This document shows, in pieces, positions 7,226 through 16,173 of a stretch of 64,000 nt of DNA. Position 1 is the first letter of the stretch. Each line of letters starts with the position of its first letter. Source of the stretch: Massilia sp. IC2-278 (GTDB lineage Bacteria; Pseudomonadota; Gammaproteobacteria; Burkholderiales; Burkholderiaceae_D); assembly GCF_020708045.1 (NCBI RefSeq), contig NZ_JAJFES010000004.1:355262-419261 (forward strand). Reading direction: 5' to 3'. A program made the position numbers and the translations under genes. The notes beneath the pieces were generated by a model. That model was not told the origin of the DNA. It saw only the letters and a program-made list of their open reading frames with translations, and ran no database searches.

Positions 7226-7756
7226 TCACATGCATTGCAGATGCTGCCTAGCTACGTTTATCAGCTTCATCCAAACAGCCAGCTTCTGCTCGAACGTCAT
7301 CGCCATATGCGCCGGCGAACTCGATGGCAGCACCACGGTGCGGTAGCCGGCCTGCTCGAACTGCGGCGCGAACTTGCCCGACGCCTGGCCATTGAAGCCG
7401 ACCGTTTCCAGTTGCGGACACAGCTTGTGCAGCCGTTCGAAGTCGTTCGCGGCCGGCTTGCGGATCGCGGAATCGAGACTGCCTTCGCGCTCGCAGGCGG
7501 CCAGCACGTCCCACAGACCGAAGCGGTGCGCCAGCAGGCGTGGCAGGCGTTCGTTATAAGGTAGGCCGTACAAGTCTTCGCCGACCAGCGCGCCGACGAG
7601 TTTCCAGAACTGATTGCGTGGATGGGCGTAATACTGCTGGGCCGCGAGCGAGGCGGCGCCGGGGAAGCTGCCCAGTATCAGGATGCGGGTATCGGGCGCG
7701 ATGACGGGCGCGAGGCCCATCAATAATGGACTATTTTGGGAAACGGTATTCGGCAT
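7226..7756 (-). CDS. Hypoxanthine-DNA glycosylase-like (UDG superfamily)
   Basis: The 176-residue protein belongs to the uracil-DNA glycosylase superfamily, in the branch described as DNA-deoxyinosine glycosylase (UDG family 6): the N-terminal motif 'ILILGSFPGAASLAAQQYY' with 'HPRNQFW' and the C-terminal 'VVLPSSSPAHMAM' are the family signatures. It removes deaminated adenine (hypoxanthine) from DNA in base-excision repair. The start is the ATG that puts the conserved motif about 25 residues in; an upstream in-frame ATG at 7819 would add a basic, non-conserved leader. It is a stand-alone gene between the XRE island and the efflux operon. Good family call; exact base specificity is inferred from the motif. 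Confidence 0.8.
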   Translation of the reverse strand: MPNTVSQNSPLLMGLAPVIAPDTRILILGSFPGAASLAAQQYYAHPRNQFWKLVGALVGEDLYGLPYNERLPRLLAHRFGLWDVLAACEREGSLDSAIRKPAANDFERLHKLCPQLETVGFNGQASGKFAPQFEQAGYRTVVLPSSSPAHMAMTFEQKLAVWMKLINVARQHLQCM

Positions 7757-7892
7757 GGAAGGATTGTAGCGCCCTGCCCGCGCCGCCGCGTGCACACGAA
7801 AAAAAGCGGCAGACCGCAACCGCGGGCCGCCGCAAGGGGCAAATTAATATCGATCAGTTACCTGCTCAGTTGCGTTCTCAGTTGCGTGCCAC

Positions 7893-9371
7893 TCAGTTGC
7901 GTGCGAATGTATTGGCAGCCGCCGGCGCATCCCAGCTACCGCCCAGCGCCCGGATCAGCGCCACCGTGGTCAGCGCCCGGTCGCCGCGCAGCTGCACCGC
8001 CGTGCGCTCCACCGCTGCCAGATTGCGCTGGGCGTCCAGCAAGTCGAGGTAGCTGGAGCGACCGGCGTCGTACAGCTTGCGCGCCAGTTCGGCCGAGCGG
8101 CGCGCCGACACCAGCGCCTCTTCCACCTGCACGCCCTGCGCATCGAGCACGCGCAGGCCGGCCAGGTTGTCCTCGACTTCGGCAAAGGCCACCAGCACGC
8201 GTTCGCGGTAGGCGCCGACGGCTTCTTCCAGCGCCGCTTCGCTGCGCGTGACGTTCGCCTTATTGCGTCCGCCGTCGATGAGCGGCAGCGACAGCATCGC
8301 GCCCAGCACCCAGGAACGGCTGCTCCACTTGAACACCTCCGCCACGGTGCCGCCGACACCGCCGCCGGCCGCATCGATGTTCAAGGCCGGGAACATGGCG
8401 GCGCGCGCCACGCCGATGCGCGCATTCGCCGCTTCCATGCCGCGCTGGGCTGCCGCGATGTCGGGGCGGCGTTCCAGCAGCGTCGATGGTAGCCCCGCAG
8501 GAATCACCGGCATCTGCGCGCTGGCAGGCAGCGGCGCCGCACCGGCCGTGAAGTCGGCGGCCGGACGGCCCAGCAGCACGGCCAGCGCGTGTTCGGTCGT
8601 CGCACGCTGGCGTTGCAGGCCCACCGCTTCCAGGCGCGTGGTCGCCAGTTCGGTCTTCGCGCGGGTCAGGTCGAATTCGCCGATATCGCCCAGGTCGAAG
8701 CGGCGCTGGTTGACGCCCACGCTTTCCTCGCGCAGGCGCACGGTTTGCGCCAGCGTGTCCAGTTCGGCGTCCAGCGCACGCAGGCGGAACCAGCCCTGCG
8801 CGACGTCGGCTTGCAGCGATAGCAGCACCGAACGGTAGCTGGCTTCCACCGCACCGGCATCCTGGCGCGCCGCCTCGACATTCGACGACACGCGGCCGAA
8901 CAGATCGACCTCGTAGCTGGCCGACAGGCTGGCGTTGTAGGTCGTGCGCGGCGCCACCGCACTGCCCTGCGGCAGATTCGCTTCCAGCGCGGATGGCCGG
9001 CCACGCTGGGCGCCGAAGCCGACGCCGACCTGCGGGATGCGGTCCGCTTCGGCGATGCCGGCAATCGCGCGCGCCTGCTTCACACGCGCAGCCGCCACGG
9101 CCAGGCTGGCGTTGTTGCGCGCCGCTTCATCCATCAGCGCGGTGAGCGCGGGGTCCTGGAAGGCCAGCCACCATTCGCCGCGCGCCTGCTGTTCTGCCGG
9201 GCGCGCCACCTGCCAGCGGCTGCCGTCGGCGGCGATTTGTACTGCCGGCGGAGCCTCCTTGAACGCCACCGGGACAGCGACTTCAGGCTGACGGAAGCTT
9301 GGGGCCGCGCAGGCGCTCAGCAACAGGGCCACCATCAGCGGTGCAATACCGTGTGCAATCATCGCCTTCAT
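7893..9371 (-). CDS. RND efflux outer-membrane lipoprotein (OprN/OpcM/NodT type)
   Basis: The 492-residue product is an outer-membrane factor of the TolC/OprM class, forming the exit duct of a tripartite drug pump. It begins with a lipoprotein signal peptide (LLLSAC, Cys21) and contains two repeated OEP halves, with 'RARGEWWLAFQDPALTALMDEA'-like and 'ERRPDIAAAQRGMEAANARIGVARAAMFP' signatures. The start codon overlaps the stop of the pump gene, so translation is probably coupled. It is the last gene of the operon small secreted protein - hydrolase - adaptor - pump - outer-membrane factor. The order resembles ceoR-llpE-ceoAB-opcM of Burkholderia cenocepacia and mexEF-oprN of Pseudomonas. Substrates there include chloramphenicol, trimethoprim and quinolones; here they are inferred. 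Confidence 0.92.
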   Translation of the reverse strand: MKAMIAHGIAPLMVALLLSACAAPSFRQPEVAVPVAFKEAPPAVQIAADGSRWQVARPAEQQARGEWWLAFQDPALTALMDEAARNNASLAVAAARVKQARAIAGIAEADRIPQVGVGFGAQRGRPSALEANLPQGSAVAPRTTYNASLSASYEVDLFGRVSSNVEAARQDAGAVEASYRSVLLSLQADVAQGWFRLRALDAELDTLAQTVRLREESVGVNQRRFDLGDIGEFDLTRAKTELATTRLEAVGLQRQRATTEHALAVLLGRPAADFTAGAAPLPASAQMPVIPAGLPSTLLERRPDIAAAQRGMEAANARIGVARAAMFPALNIDAAGGGVGGTVAEVFKWSSRSWVLGAMLSLPLIDGGRNKANVTRSEAALEEAVGAYRERVLVAFAEVEDNLAGLRVLDAQGVQVEEALVSARRSAELARKLYDAGRSSYLDLLDAQRNLAAVERTAVQLRGDRALTTVALIRALGGSWDAPAAANTFARN

Positions 9372-12300
9372 TGTGCAACTCCTTCTTCAACATGCGCGAC
9401 TGGCGCACGCACCACCGCAGGCTTTTCGAAACGCTTGGCCAGCGTGCGCAGCAAAACATAGAACACCGGCGTCAGGAACAGGCCGAAGAAGGTCACGCCC
9501 AGCATGCCGGCGAACACCGCCACGCCCATCGCATGGCGCATCTCGGCGCCGGCGCCGCTCGAGAACACCAGGGGCACCACGCCCATGATGAAGGCGATCG
9601 ACGTCATCAAAATCGGACGCAGGCGCAGGCGGCAAGCCTCCAGCGCGGCATCGACGATGCTGCGGCCGTGGTGTTCCAGCTCGCGGGCAAACTCCACGAT
9701 CAGGATCGCGTTCTTCGAGGCCAGCCCCACCAGCACGAACAGCGCGATCTGGGTGAAGATGTTGTTGTCGCCGCCGGTCAGCTTCACGCCCACCAGGGCG
9801 CACAGGATCGACATCGGCACGATCAGGATCACCGCCAGCGGCAGGGTCCAGCTTTCGTACTGGGCGGCCAGCACCAGGAACACCAGCAGCACGCACAGCG
9901 GGAAGACGTAGATCATGGTGTTCCCCGACAGGATGTCCTGGTAGGTCAGGTCGGTCCATTCATAGGCGATCCCTTTCGGCAGCGTCTCTTTTGCGATCTG
10001 CTCGAAGATGGCTTGCGCCTGGCCCGAGGACACGCCCGGGGCCGGGCCGCCGTTCATGTCGGCCGAGACGTAGGCGTTGTAGCGCTGCACGCGGTCCGGG
10101 CCGTAGCTGTCCTTTACCTGCATCAGCGAGGACAGCGGAATCATCTCGCCGCTGTTGCTGCGCACCTTGAGCTGGGCGATCTGCTCGGGCTGCGAACGGA
10201 ACTGGGCGTCGGCCTGCACGCGCACCTGGTAGGTGCGGCCGAACTGGTTGAAGTCGTTCACGTACAGCGAACCGAGGTTCACCTGCAAGGTCTGGTAGAT
10301 GGTCTGCAGCGGCACGCCGAGCTGCTTGGCTTTTACGCGATCGACGTCCGCGAACAGCTGCGGCACGTTGATCTGGTAGCTCGAGAACACGCCCTGCAGG
10401 CGCGGGTCGGCCCAGGCCTTGGCCTGCATCGCCTGCGTTGCCTTGTACAGCGCGTCGTAGCCGAGGTTGCCGCGGTCTTCCAGCATCATCTTGAAGCCGC
10501 CAGTGGTGCCCAGACCGTTCACCGGAGGCGGTGGCAGCACCATGACAAAGGCGTCTTCCACCGCGCCCATGCGCTTGTTGATCTCGGCGGCGATGCCTTC
10601 GGCCGACTGCGCCTTGCCCTTGCGCTCATTGAAAGGCTTCAGGCTGAAGAAGGCGATGCCCGAGTTCGGCGCATTGGTAAAACCGTTGATCGACAGGCCA
10701 GGGAAGGCGATCGACGATTCCACGCCCGGGATCTCGGCCGCAATCGACGACATCTTGCGGATCACGGCGTCGGTGCGGTCGAGCGAGGCGGCGTCCGGCA
10801 GCTGGGCGAAGCCGATCAGATAGGCCTTGTCCTGCTGCGGCACGAAGCCCGGCGGCACCACCTTGAACATGAACACGGCAGCAATGCCGAGCACCGCATA
10901 CACGCCGAGCGACAGGGTCTTGCGGCGCAGGACGCCCTTCACGCCGCCTTCGTAACTGTGCGAAGCGCGGCCGAAGAAGCGGTTGAAGGCGGCGAAGAAG
11001 CGGCCGAAGACGGCGTCCATCATGCGCGTCAGGCGGTCCTTCGGCGCGTCGTGGGCTTTCAGCAGTGCGGCGGACAGCGCCGGCGCCAGCGTCAGCGAGG
11101 CAAAGGCCGAGATCACCGTGGAAATCGCAATCGTCAGCGCGAACTGGCGGTAGAACTGGCCGGTGAGGCCGGCAACGAAGGCGATCGGCACGAACACGGC
11201 GCACAGCACCAGGGCAATCGCGATGATCGGGCCGCTCACTTCGCGCATTGCCTGGATCGTCGCATCGTGCGGTGACAGGCCATTCGTGATGTTGCGCTCG
11301 ACGTTTTCCACCACCACGATGGCGTCGTCGACCACGATGCCGATGGCCAGCACCAGCCCGAACAGGGACAGCGTGTTGATCGAGAAGCCGAACATCAGCA
11401 TCACGGCAAAGGTGCCCACCACCGACACCGGTACGGCCAGCAGCGGAATGATGGATGCGCGCCAGCTTTGCAGGAACACGATCACCACCAGGGCGACCAG
11501 CACCACCGCTTCGAGCAGGGTGTGGATCACGGAGTCGATCGACTCGCGTACGAATTGGGTCGGGTCGTACACAATGCTGTATTCGACGCCTTCCGGAAAA
11601 TCTTGCGACAGCTCGGCCATGGCCGCGCGCACGTCGGTCGACAACTGCAGCGCGTTGGCGTTCGGCGCCTCGAAGATCGGGATAGCGACCGCCGATTTAT
11701 TGTCGAGCAGCGCGCGCAGCGCATACGAGTTCGAGCCCATCTCCAGGCGCGCCACGTCCTTCAGCAGCGTGGTAGCGCCGTCGGCGTTCGTCTTCACGAC
11801 GATGTTGCCAAATTCCTCGACGCTGGCCAGGCGGCCCTGCGTGTTCACGGTCAGCTGGAAGTCGGCATCCTTGCTCGGCCCCTGGCCGATGACGCCGGCC
11901 GCGACCTGCACGTTCTGCTCGCGGATCGCATCGACCACGTCGCCGGCCACCAAGCCGCGCGCCGCCACCTTTTGCGGATCGAGCCAGACGCGCATCGCGT
12001 AGTCGCCCGAACCGAAGAGCTGCACTTCGCCCATGCCGTGGATGCGCGCCAGGCGATCCTTGACGTTCAGGGTCGCGTAGTTGCGCAGATACAGGTCGTC
12101 GTAGCGGCCGTCCGGGGATTTGAGGTGCACCACCATGGTCAGGTTGGGCGAGCTTTTCACGGTGGTGACGCCGATCTGGCGCACCTCCTCGGGCAGGCGC
12201 GGCAGCGCGCGCTGGACACGGTTCTGCACCTGGGTCTCGGCCTGTTCCACATTGGTGCCGATGGCGAAGGTAATCGTCAGCATCAGCGCGCCGTCCGAGG

Positions 12301-12553
12301 TGTTTTGCGAGGACATGTAGAGCATGTTCTCGACGCCGTTGATCTGCTCTTCCAGCGGTGCGGCCACGGTTTCGGCGATGACCTTCGGGTTCGCGCCCGG
12401 GTACTGGGCGCGCACCACCACCGAGGGCGGCACCACGTCCGGGTACTCGGACACCGGCAGCTGCAGGATCGAGATCAGGCCGCCGACGAAGACCAGCACC
12501 GACAGCACGATGGCGAAGATCGGCTTGTCGACAAAAAAGCGGGAGATATTCAT
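9368..12553 (-). CDS. RND multidrug efflux pump subunit (MexF/CeoB/AcrB type, HAE1)
   Basis: The 1061-residue inner-membrane proton-drug antiporter is of full family length. The N-terminus ('MNISRFFVDKPIFAIVLSVL', 'LPVSEYPDVVPPSVVVRAQYPGA') is close in style to MexF. Twelve membrane segments are arranged as one plus two blocks, with two large periplasmic loops between. The proton-relay aspartates are present in TM4 ('GIVVDDAIVVVENVERN'). It exports hydrophobic compounds through the adaptor and the lipoprotein duct. Only 4 bases separate its start from the adaptor stop. No frameshift or missing element is seen. Expression is probably set by the divergent LysR protein at the head of the operon. 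Confidence 0.95.
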   Translation of the reverse strand: MNISRFFVDKPIFAIVLSVLVFVGGLISILQLPVSEYPDVVPPSVVVRAQYPGANPKVIAETVAAPLEEQINGVENMLYMSSQNTSDGALMLTITFAIGTNVEQAETQVQNRVQRALPRLPEEVRQIGVTTVKSSPNLTMVVHLKSPDGRYDDLYLRNYATLNVKDRLARIHGMGEVQLFGSGDYAMRVWLDPQKVAARGLVAGDVVDAIREQNVQVAAGVIGQGPSKDADFQLTVNTQGRLASVEEFGNIVVKTNADGATTLLKDVARLEMGSNSYALRALLDNKSAVAIPIFEAPNANALQLSTDVRAAMAELSQDFPEGVEYSIVYDPTQFVRESIDSVIHTLLEAVVLVALVVIVFLQSWRASIIPLLAVPVSVVGTFAVMLMFGFSINTLSLFGLVLAIGIVVDDAIVVVENVERNITNGLSPHDATIQAMREVSGPIIAIALVLCAVFVPIAFVAGLTGQFYRQFALTIAISTVISAFASLTLAPALSAALLKAHDAPKDRLTRMMDAVFGRFFAAFNRFFGRASHSYEGGVKGVLRRKTLSLGVYAVLGIAAVFMFKVVPPGFVPQQDKAYLIGFAQLPDAASLDRTDAVIRKMSSIAAEIPGVESSIAFPGLSINGFTNAPNSGIAFFSLKPFNERKGKAQSAEGIAAEINKRMGAVEDAFVMVLPPPPVNGLGTTGGFKMMLEDRGNLGYDALYKATQAMQAKAWADPRLQGVFSSYQINVPQLFADVDRVKAKQLGVPLQTIYQTLQVNLGSLYVNDFNQFGRTYQVRVQADAQFRSQPEQIAQLKVRSNSGEMIPLSSLMQVKDSYGPDRVQRYNAYVSADMNGGPAPGVSSGQAQAIFEQIAKETLPKGIAYEWTDLTYQDILSGNTMIYVFPLCVLLVFLVLAAQYESWTLPLAVILIVPMSILCALVGVKLTGGDNNIFTQIALFVLVGLASKNAILIVEFARELEHHGRSIVDAALEACRLRLRPILMTSIAFIMGVVPLVFSSGAGAEMRHAMGVAVFAGMLGVTFFGLFLTPVFYVLLRTLAKRFEKPAVVRAPVAHVEEGVAQ

Positions 12554-12557
12554 GGTC

Positions 12558-13745
12558 TTATTCCTTCACGGCCGCATTCGATGCCAGCGCCACCGGCGCC
12601 GCGTCCATCGCCACCAGCTGCGCCGCGATCGGCGCACCGGGGCGCACGCGCTGCAGGCCGTTCACGACGATCTTCTCGCCGCTTTTCAACCCAGTGCGCA
12701 CCACGCGCAGGCCATCCACGGTGGGGCCGAGCGTGACCGGGCGGTATTCGGCCTTGTTGTCGGCGCCGACCACGAACACGTACTTGCGGCTCTGGTCCGT
12801 GGCCACGGCGCGGTCGCTGATCAGGACAGCGGTGCGGCTGTCGGCGGCGCCCAGCTGGATGCGCGCGAACAGGCCGGGCGCCAGCTTGCGCTCGGCGTTA
12901 TCAAACGTGGCGCGCATGCGCACGCTGCCGGTGCGGGCATCCAATTGGTTGTCGACGAATTCGAGCTTGCCCTCGTGCGGGAAGCCGTCTTCGTTGGCCA
13001 GGCCCACGCGTACGCCGACCGGCGTGCCACCCTGGGCCTTGGCGCCGACGCGCAGATAGGTTTCCTCGTCGCCGTCGAAGCTGGCGTAGATGCGGTCCAG
13101 CGACACCACCGAGGTCAGTACCGCCGAGGCGTCGACCAGGTTGCCGAGGGTGATTTCGGCTTTCGACACGCGGCCGTCGATCGGCGAGACGACCTTGGTG
13201 TAGGCCAGGTTCAGGCGTGCCGCGTCAAGCTGGGCTTGCGCCGCGTTGGCGTTGGCTTCGAGTTCCTTCTGGCCGGCGGCGGCTTCGTCGTATTCGCGGC
13301 GGGCGATGGCCTTGTCAGCCAGCAGGCTTTCGGCGCGCGCCAGTTCGCGCTTGGCCAGATCGAGCTTGGCGCGGCTTGATGCGGCAGCCGCTTCGGCGCG
13401 CGCGGCTTCGGCCTGGTAGGGGCGCGGGTCGACCACGAACAGCACGTCGCCCTTCTTCACTTCGCTGCCCGGCTTGAAGTTGACGGCAGTGATGAAGCCA
13501 CTGACGCGCGAGCGGATCTCGACGCGTTCGATGGCTTCCAGGCGGCCCGAGAATTCCTGGGTTTCGGCGACCGGACGCTCCAGCACCAACGCGGCCGAGA
13601 CCGGCGGTGCGGCGGGCGCCTGGGCTTCGGCAACCTTGCCAGTGGCATCGCCGCAGCCGGAAAGCGTGGCCGCAATCAGGCCGGCGGCGGCCAGCGCCAT
13701 CGACATCGGCCGCAGGAGTGCGGACCATTCATGTGTGCGTTTCAT
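12558..13745 (-). CDS. RND efflux periplasmic adaptor (MexE/CeoA/AcrA type)
   Basis: The 395-residue membrane-fusion protein links the pump to the outer-membrane duct. A lipoprotein-like signal lies at the N-terminus ('AATLSGCGD', Cys near residue 31). Then come the barrel-sandwich hybrid/lipoyl halves ('RLEAIERVEIRSRVSGFI', 'VVSPIDGRVSKAEI') around a coiled-coil hairpin rich in Ala/Glu ('AEAARAEAAAASSRAKLDLAK'), and the beta-barrel and membrane-proximal domains. It is second to last upstream in the efflux operon, with a 186-base gap to the hydrolase gene in which I see no gene and no clear terminator, so all five genes may still share a transcript. Confidence 0.93.
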   Translation of the reverse strand: MKRTHEWSALLRPMSMALAAAGLIAATLSGCGDATGKVAEAQAPAAPPVSAALVLERPVAETQEFSGRLEAIERVEIRSRVSGFITAVNFKPGSEVKKGDVLFVVDPRPYQAEAARAEAAAASSRAKLDLAKRELARAESLLADKAIARREYDEAAAGQKELEANANAAQAQLDAARLNLAYTKVVSPIDGRVSKAEITLGNLVDASAVLTSVVSLDRIYASFDGDEETYLRVGAKAQGGTPVGVRVGLANEDGFPHEGKLEFVDNQLDARTGSVRMRATFDNAERKLAPGLFARIQLGAADSRTAVLISDRAVATDQSRKYVFVVGADNKAEYRPVTLGPTVDGLRVVRTGLKSGEKIVVNGLQRVRPGAPIAAQLVAMDAAPVALASNAAVKE

Positions 13746-13931
13746 GTTTACCCCTTGTTATTGTTGAGTATTAGTAATGAGTCAAATGCTTGGGCAACAC
13801 CCGCCCTGCCCGGCGCCGTTCTGGATAGGAGCGCAGGAAAAATGGGCAAAGCGGGTCCCGCCACGCTCGGATGAGCGCGGTAGTCCGGTTCAGTAGTGGT
13901 TTAGGAGATCAGATAGATCAGGTGGCGGAAG

Positions 13932-14792
13932 TCATCCCGTGGCTGCCTCCCCGTCCAGGCCGGCGATGAAGGCGGCGATTTCGGTCAGGGCGCTGGCCTT
14001 GCAGGCGCAGTCGTTGCGCCCGCCCGGTTCGGTCAGCGGCGCCGGCAGCAGGCGGCGCACGGAGGCCGGCACGCCGAAGCTGTTCAGCTTGGCGCCGTAG
14101 GCTTCGGCTTCGTCGCGCAAGGGATCATCCTCGGCGGACAGGATCAGGGCCGGCGGCAGATTCTTCAGCCGGCTCGATTGCAGCGGCGACGCGTACGGGT
14201 GGGTACGGTCGGCGGCATGCGGCAGGTAGCCGCGGTAGGCGGCGGCGCAATCGTCGGCCAGCGCTTCCATGTCGGGGCAGTTCGGCATTTCGCGCATCGA
14301 GCAGGTCGACAGACCCGGGTCGAGCATCGGCATCAGGAGGATCTGGCCGGCCAGCTTCGGGGCGCCGCGGTCGCGCGACATCAGGGCGCAGACGGCAGCC
14401 AGGTTGGCGCCGGCCTCGATGCCGGCCACCAGCATGCGCTTGCCGTTCCAGCCGAGCTTGGTCTTGTTCTTTTTCGCCCACAGCAGCACGGCGTGAGCAT
14501 CCTCGACGGCCGCCGGGAAGGGACGCACGGTGGCCAGGGTGTAGCTGGACGCCAGCACCACTTGCGCGTGGCCGCCGTCGGCCAGGTGGCGCAGGAAGGC
14601 GTCGGATTCGTCCAGCTTGTCTTCGACGAAGCCGCCGCCGTGGAAGAACACGATCAGGGTGTCGCGCTTAGCCGCCGGGCCGGCGCTGTACAGACGCGCC
14701 TTCAGCGGGCCCTGTTCGCCGGCGACCGCGAGTTCCTTGACGCGCACGTCGTCGGCCTTGCCTGCCAGGCCGGTCTCGAAGGGTGCGTTCAT
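13932..14792 (-). CDS. Catalytically degenerate alpha/beta hydrolase (LlpE-like)
   Basis: The 286-residue protein has the hormone-sensitive-lipase-type fold: oxyanion motif HGGGF (51-55) and the acidic-residue motif 'EDDPLRDEAEAY' (221-232). The nucleophile elbow that should read GxSxG is G124-I-E-A-G128, so Glu126 replaces the catalytic Ser, and the C-terminal region where the catalytic His is expected (about 245-265) has no His. It is therefore probably not an esterase. Its place, between a LysR regulator and an RND pump of the MexEF/Ceo type, matches llpE (lipase-like) of the Burkholderia ceo operon. A binding, sensing or scaffold role for a pump substrate is possible (inference). No frameshift is seen; a 4-base overlap couples it to the upstream small gene. 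Confidence 0.8.
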   Translation of the reverse strand: MNAPFETGLAGKADDVRVKELAVAGEQGPLKARLYSAGPAAKRDTLIVFFHGGGFVEDKLDESDAFLRHLADGGHAQVVLASSYTLATVRPFPAAVEDAHAVLLWAKKNKTKLGWNGKRMLVAGIEAGANLAAVCALMSRDRGAPKLAGQILLMPMLDPGLSTCSMREMPNCPDMEALADDCAAAYRGYLPHAADRTHPYASPLQSSRLKNLPPALILSAEDDPLRDEAEAYGAKLNSFGVPASVRRLLPAPLTEPGGRNDCACKASALTEIAAFIAGLDGEAATG

Positions 14793-15013
14793 GGCGCCAC
14801 CTGCGTGGCAGCGGCCAACAATTGTGCATCCGCAGCACGGGCAGCATGCGCTTCGGGGCAGACGGTTTCGATCACGGCATTCGACAAGGCCTGGACGCCG
14901 CGCGCCTCGACGCCGGCAGCCTGGGCATACGCGCCGCTGCCGACCATGCCCGCCATCGCCAGCGTACTCAGCGCCAGTGCGATTGTTGCGACGATGCCAT
15001 CCTTGTGTGTCAT
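14789..15013 (-). CDS. Small secreted protein at head of efflux operon
   Basis: The 74-residue protein opens with a cleavable-looking signal peptide (MTHKDGIVATIALALSTLAMAGM...AYA-QAA). The mature part of about 45 residues has 'GVQALSNAVIETVCPEAHAARAADAQLLAAA' and one Cys. The start is supported by CGGAG 8 bases upstream; a longer open frame to 15340 has no good start and runs antisense into the LysR gene. The stop overlaps the hydrolase ATG (ATGA), a sign of translational coupling. I do not recognise the family. Being first in the operon and periplasmic, it may act with the pump or be a leader-type regulator. Confidence 0.6.
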   Translation of the reverse strand: MTHKDGIVATIALALSTLAMAGMVGSGAYAQAAGVEARGVQALSNAVIETVCPEAHAARAADAQLLAAATQVAP

Positions 15014-15099
15014 GACCTGCTCCGATGTAAAAATATGACTGTCAGTACGCACACTATAGACATCATCTACAATCTGATAAAGATGCCAATTTCGAATTG

Positions 15100-15122
15100 A
15101 TTGTTCGGAATGCGCGAACAAT
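15100..15122. promoter_or_regulatory. LysR-type operator
   Basis: A perfect 8-bp inverted repeat, ATTGTTCG-N7-CGAACAAT, contains the T-N11-A core expected for LysR-type regulators. It lies between the divergent efflux operon and the lysR gene, 42 bases before the lysR ATG, the standard place for control of both. Confidence 0.65.
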
Positions 15123-15164
15123 AAGCGAAAAACCTGAACGATTCCTGATCGAGAGAGAAGCAAA

Positions 15165-16112
15165 GTGAACAAGCTGCAAGCCATGGAAGTGTTCGTGCAG
15201 GTGGTCGACACCGGCAGTTTCACGCGCGCTGCCGAGATGCTAAACATGCCCAAGGCCAGCGTCTCGACCCTGGTACAGGCGCTGGAAACGGCGCTCGCGG
15301 CCAAGCTGCTGCACCGCACCACGCGGCTCGTCACCGTCACCTCGGACGGGGCCGCCTATTACGAACGCTGCATCCGCATCCTGTCGGACGTGCGCGACGC
15401 CGAAGAGTCGCTGTCGCGCACGCGCCTCAATCCCAGCGGGCGCCTGCGGGTCGATTCGCCGACCGGCTTGTCGAGCGAAATCCTGATCCCGGCCCTGCCC
15501 GGCTTTTTCGAGCGCTATCCGGACATCACGCTGGAACTGGGCAGCACCGACCGCACGGTCGACCTGATCGAGGAAGGCGTCGATTGCGCGGTGCGTGGCG
15601 GTCCGCTGCTCGACCCCGGCCTGATCGCGCGCCGGGTCGGCGTGATCACCTTCGTTACCGCCGCCGCGCCGGCCTACCTGGCGCGCCACGGCACGCCCAC
15701 GCATCCGAACGATTTGCTGAAGCACCGCTGCGTGAATTACTTTTCGGCCAGGAACGGCAAGGTTTCCGACTGGGATTTCAACCGCGACGGCGAGCGCATC
15801 GAGATCCCCCTGCCTGGCTCGATTGCCCTGAACGATTCGAATGCTTACGTCACCGCCGGGCTGGCGGGACTGGGCATCATCCAGATGACCGATTACCTGT
15901 TGCTGCGCCACGTGCAGGAAGGCCGCATGGTGCAATTGCTCCCGGAATGGAGCAGCGACCCGCTGCCGGTGCACGTGGTGTATCCGCAAAACCGCCATTT
16001 GTCGGCCAAGGTGCGCGTGTTCGTCGAATGGGTGTCGGAGCTGTTTGCGAACCATCCGCAGATGCGCCTGGGTGCGCGTCCGGGTTTCGCGGAACAGGCC
16101 CAGGCGGCGTGA
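15165..16112 (+). CDS. LysR-family regulator of the efflux operon
   Basis: The 315-residue protein has the LysR layout: winged helix-turn-helix at residues 1-60 ('DTGSFTRAAEMLNMPKASVSTLVQALE') and a periplasmic-binding-like effector domain from about 90 to 300. It is of the 'VQVVDTGSFTRAA' subgroup common in Betaproteobacteria. It starts with an ATG-like GTG/ATG region after AGAGAAGCAAAG. The gene points away from the efflux operon, with a dyad between them, so it is the likely activator or repressor, equivalent to CeoR/MexT in position. The ligand is unknown; salicylate-like aromatics induce the Ceo system, but that cannot be read from this sequence. Confidence 0.88.
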   Translation: MNKLQAMEVFVQVVDTGSFTRAAEMLNMPKASVSTLVQALETALAAKLLHRTTRLVTVTSDGAAYYERCIRILSDVRDAEESLSRTRLNPSGRLRVDSPTGLSSEILIPALPGFFERYPDITLELGSTDRTVDLIEEGVDCAVRGGPLLDPGLIARRVGVITFVTAAAPAYLARHGTPTHPNDLLKHRCVNYFSARNGKVSDWDFNRDGERIEIPLPGSIALNDSNAYVTAGLAGLGIIQMTDYLLLRHVQEGRMVQLLPEWSSDPLPVHVVYPQNRHLSAKVRVFVEWVSELFANHPQMRLGARPGFAEQAQAA

Positions 16113-16173
16113 TTTTTTCGGCTGGGACGGGTGTAGAATTTCTACACAAAAATCAATTCAGGAGACCCTCGCC

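Noticed and set aside
15014..15340. Longer N-terminal extension of the small secreted protein
   Set aside because: The frame runs antisense into lysR and has no signal peptide start; the ATG at 15013 has a ribosome site.
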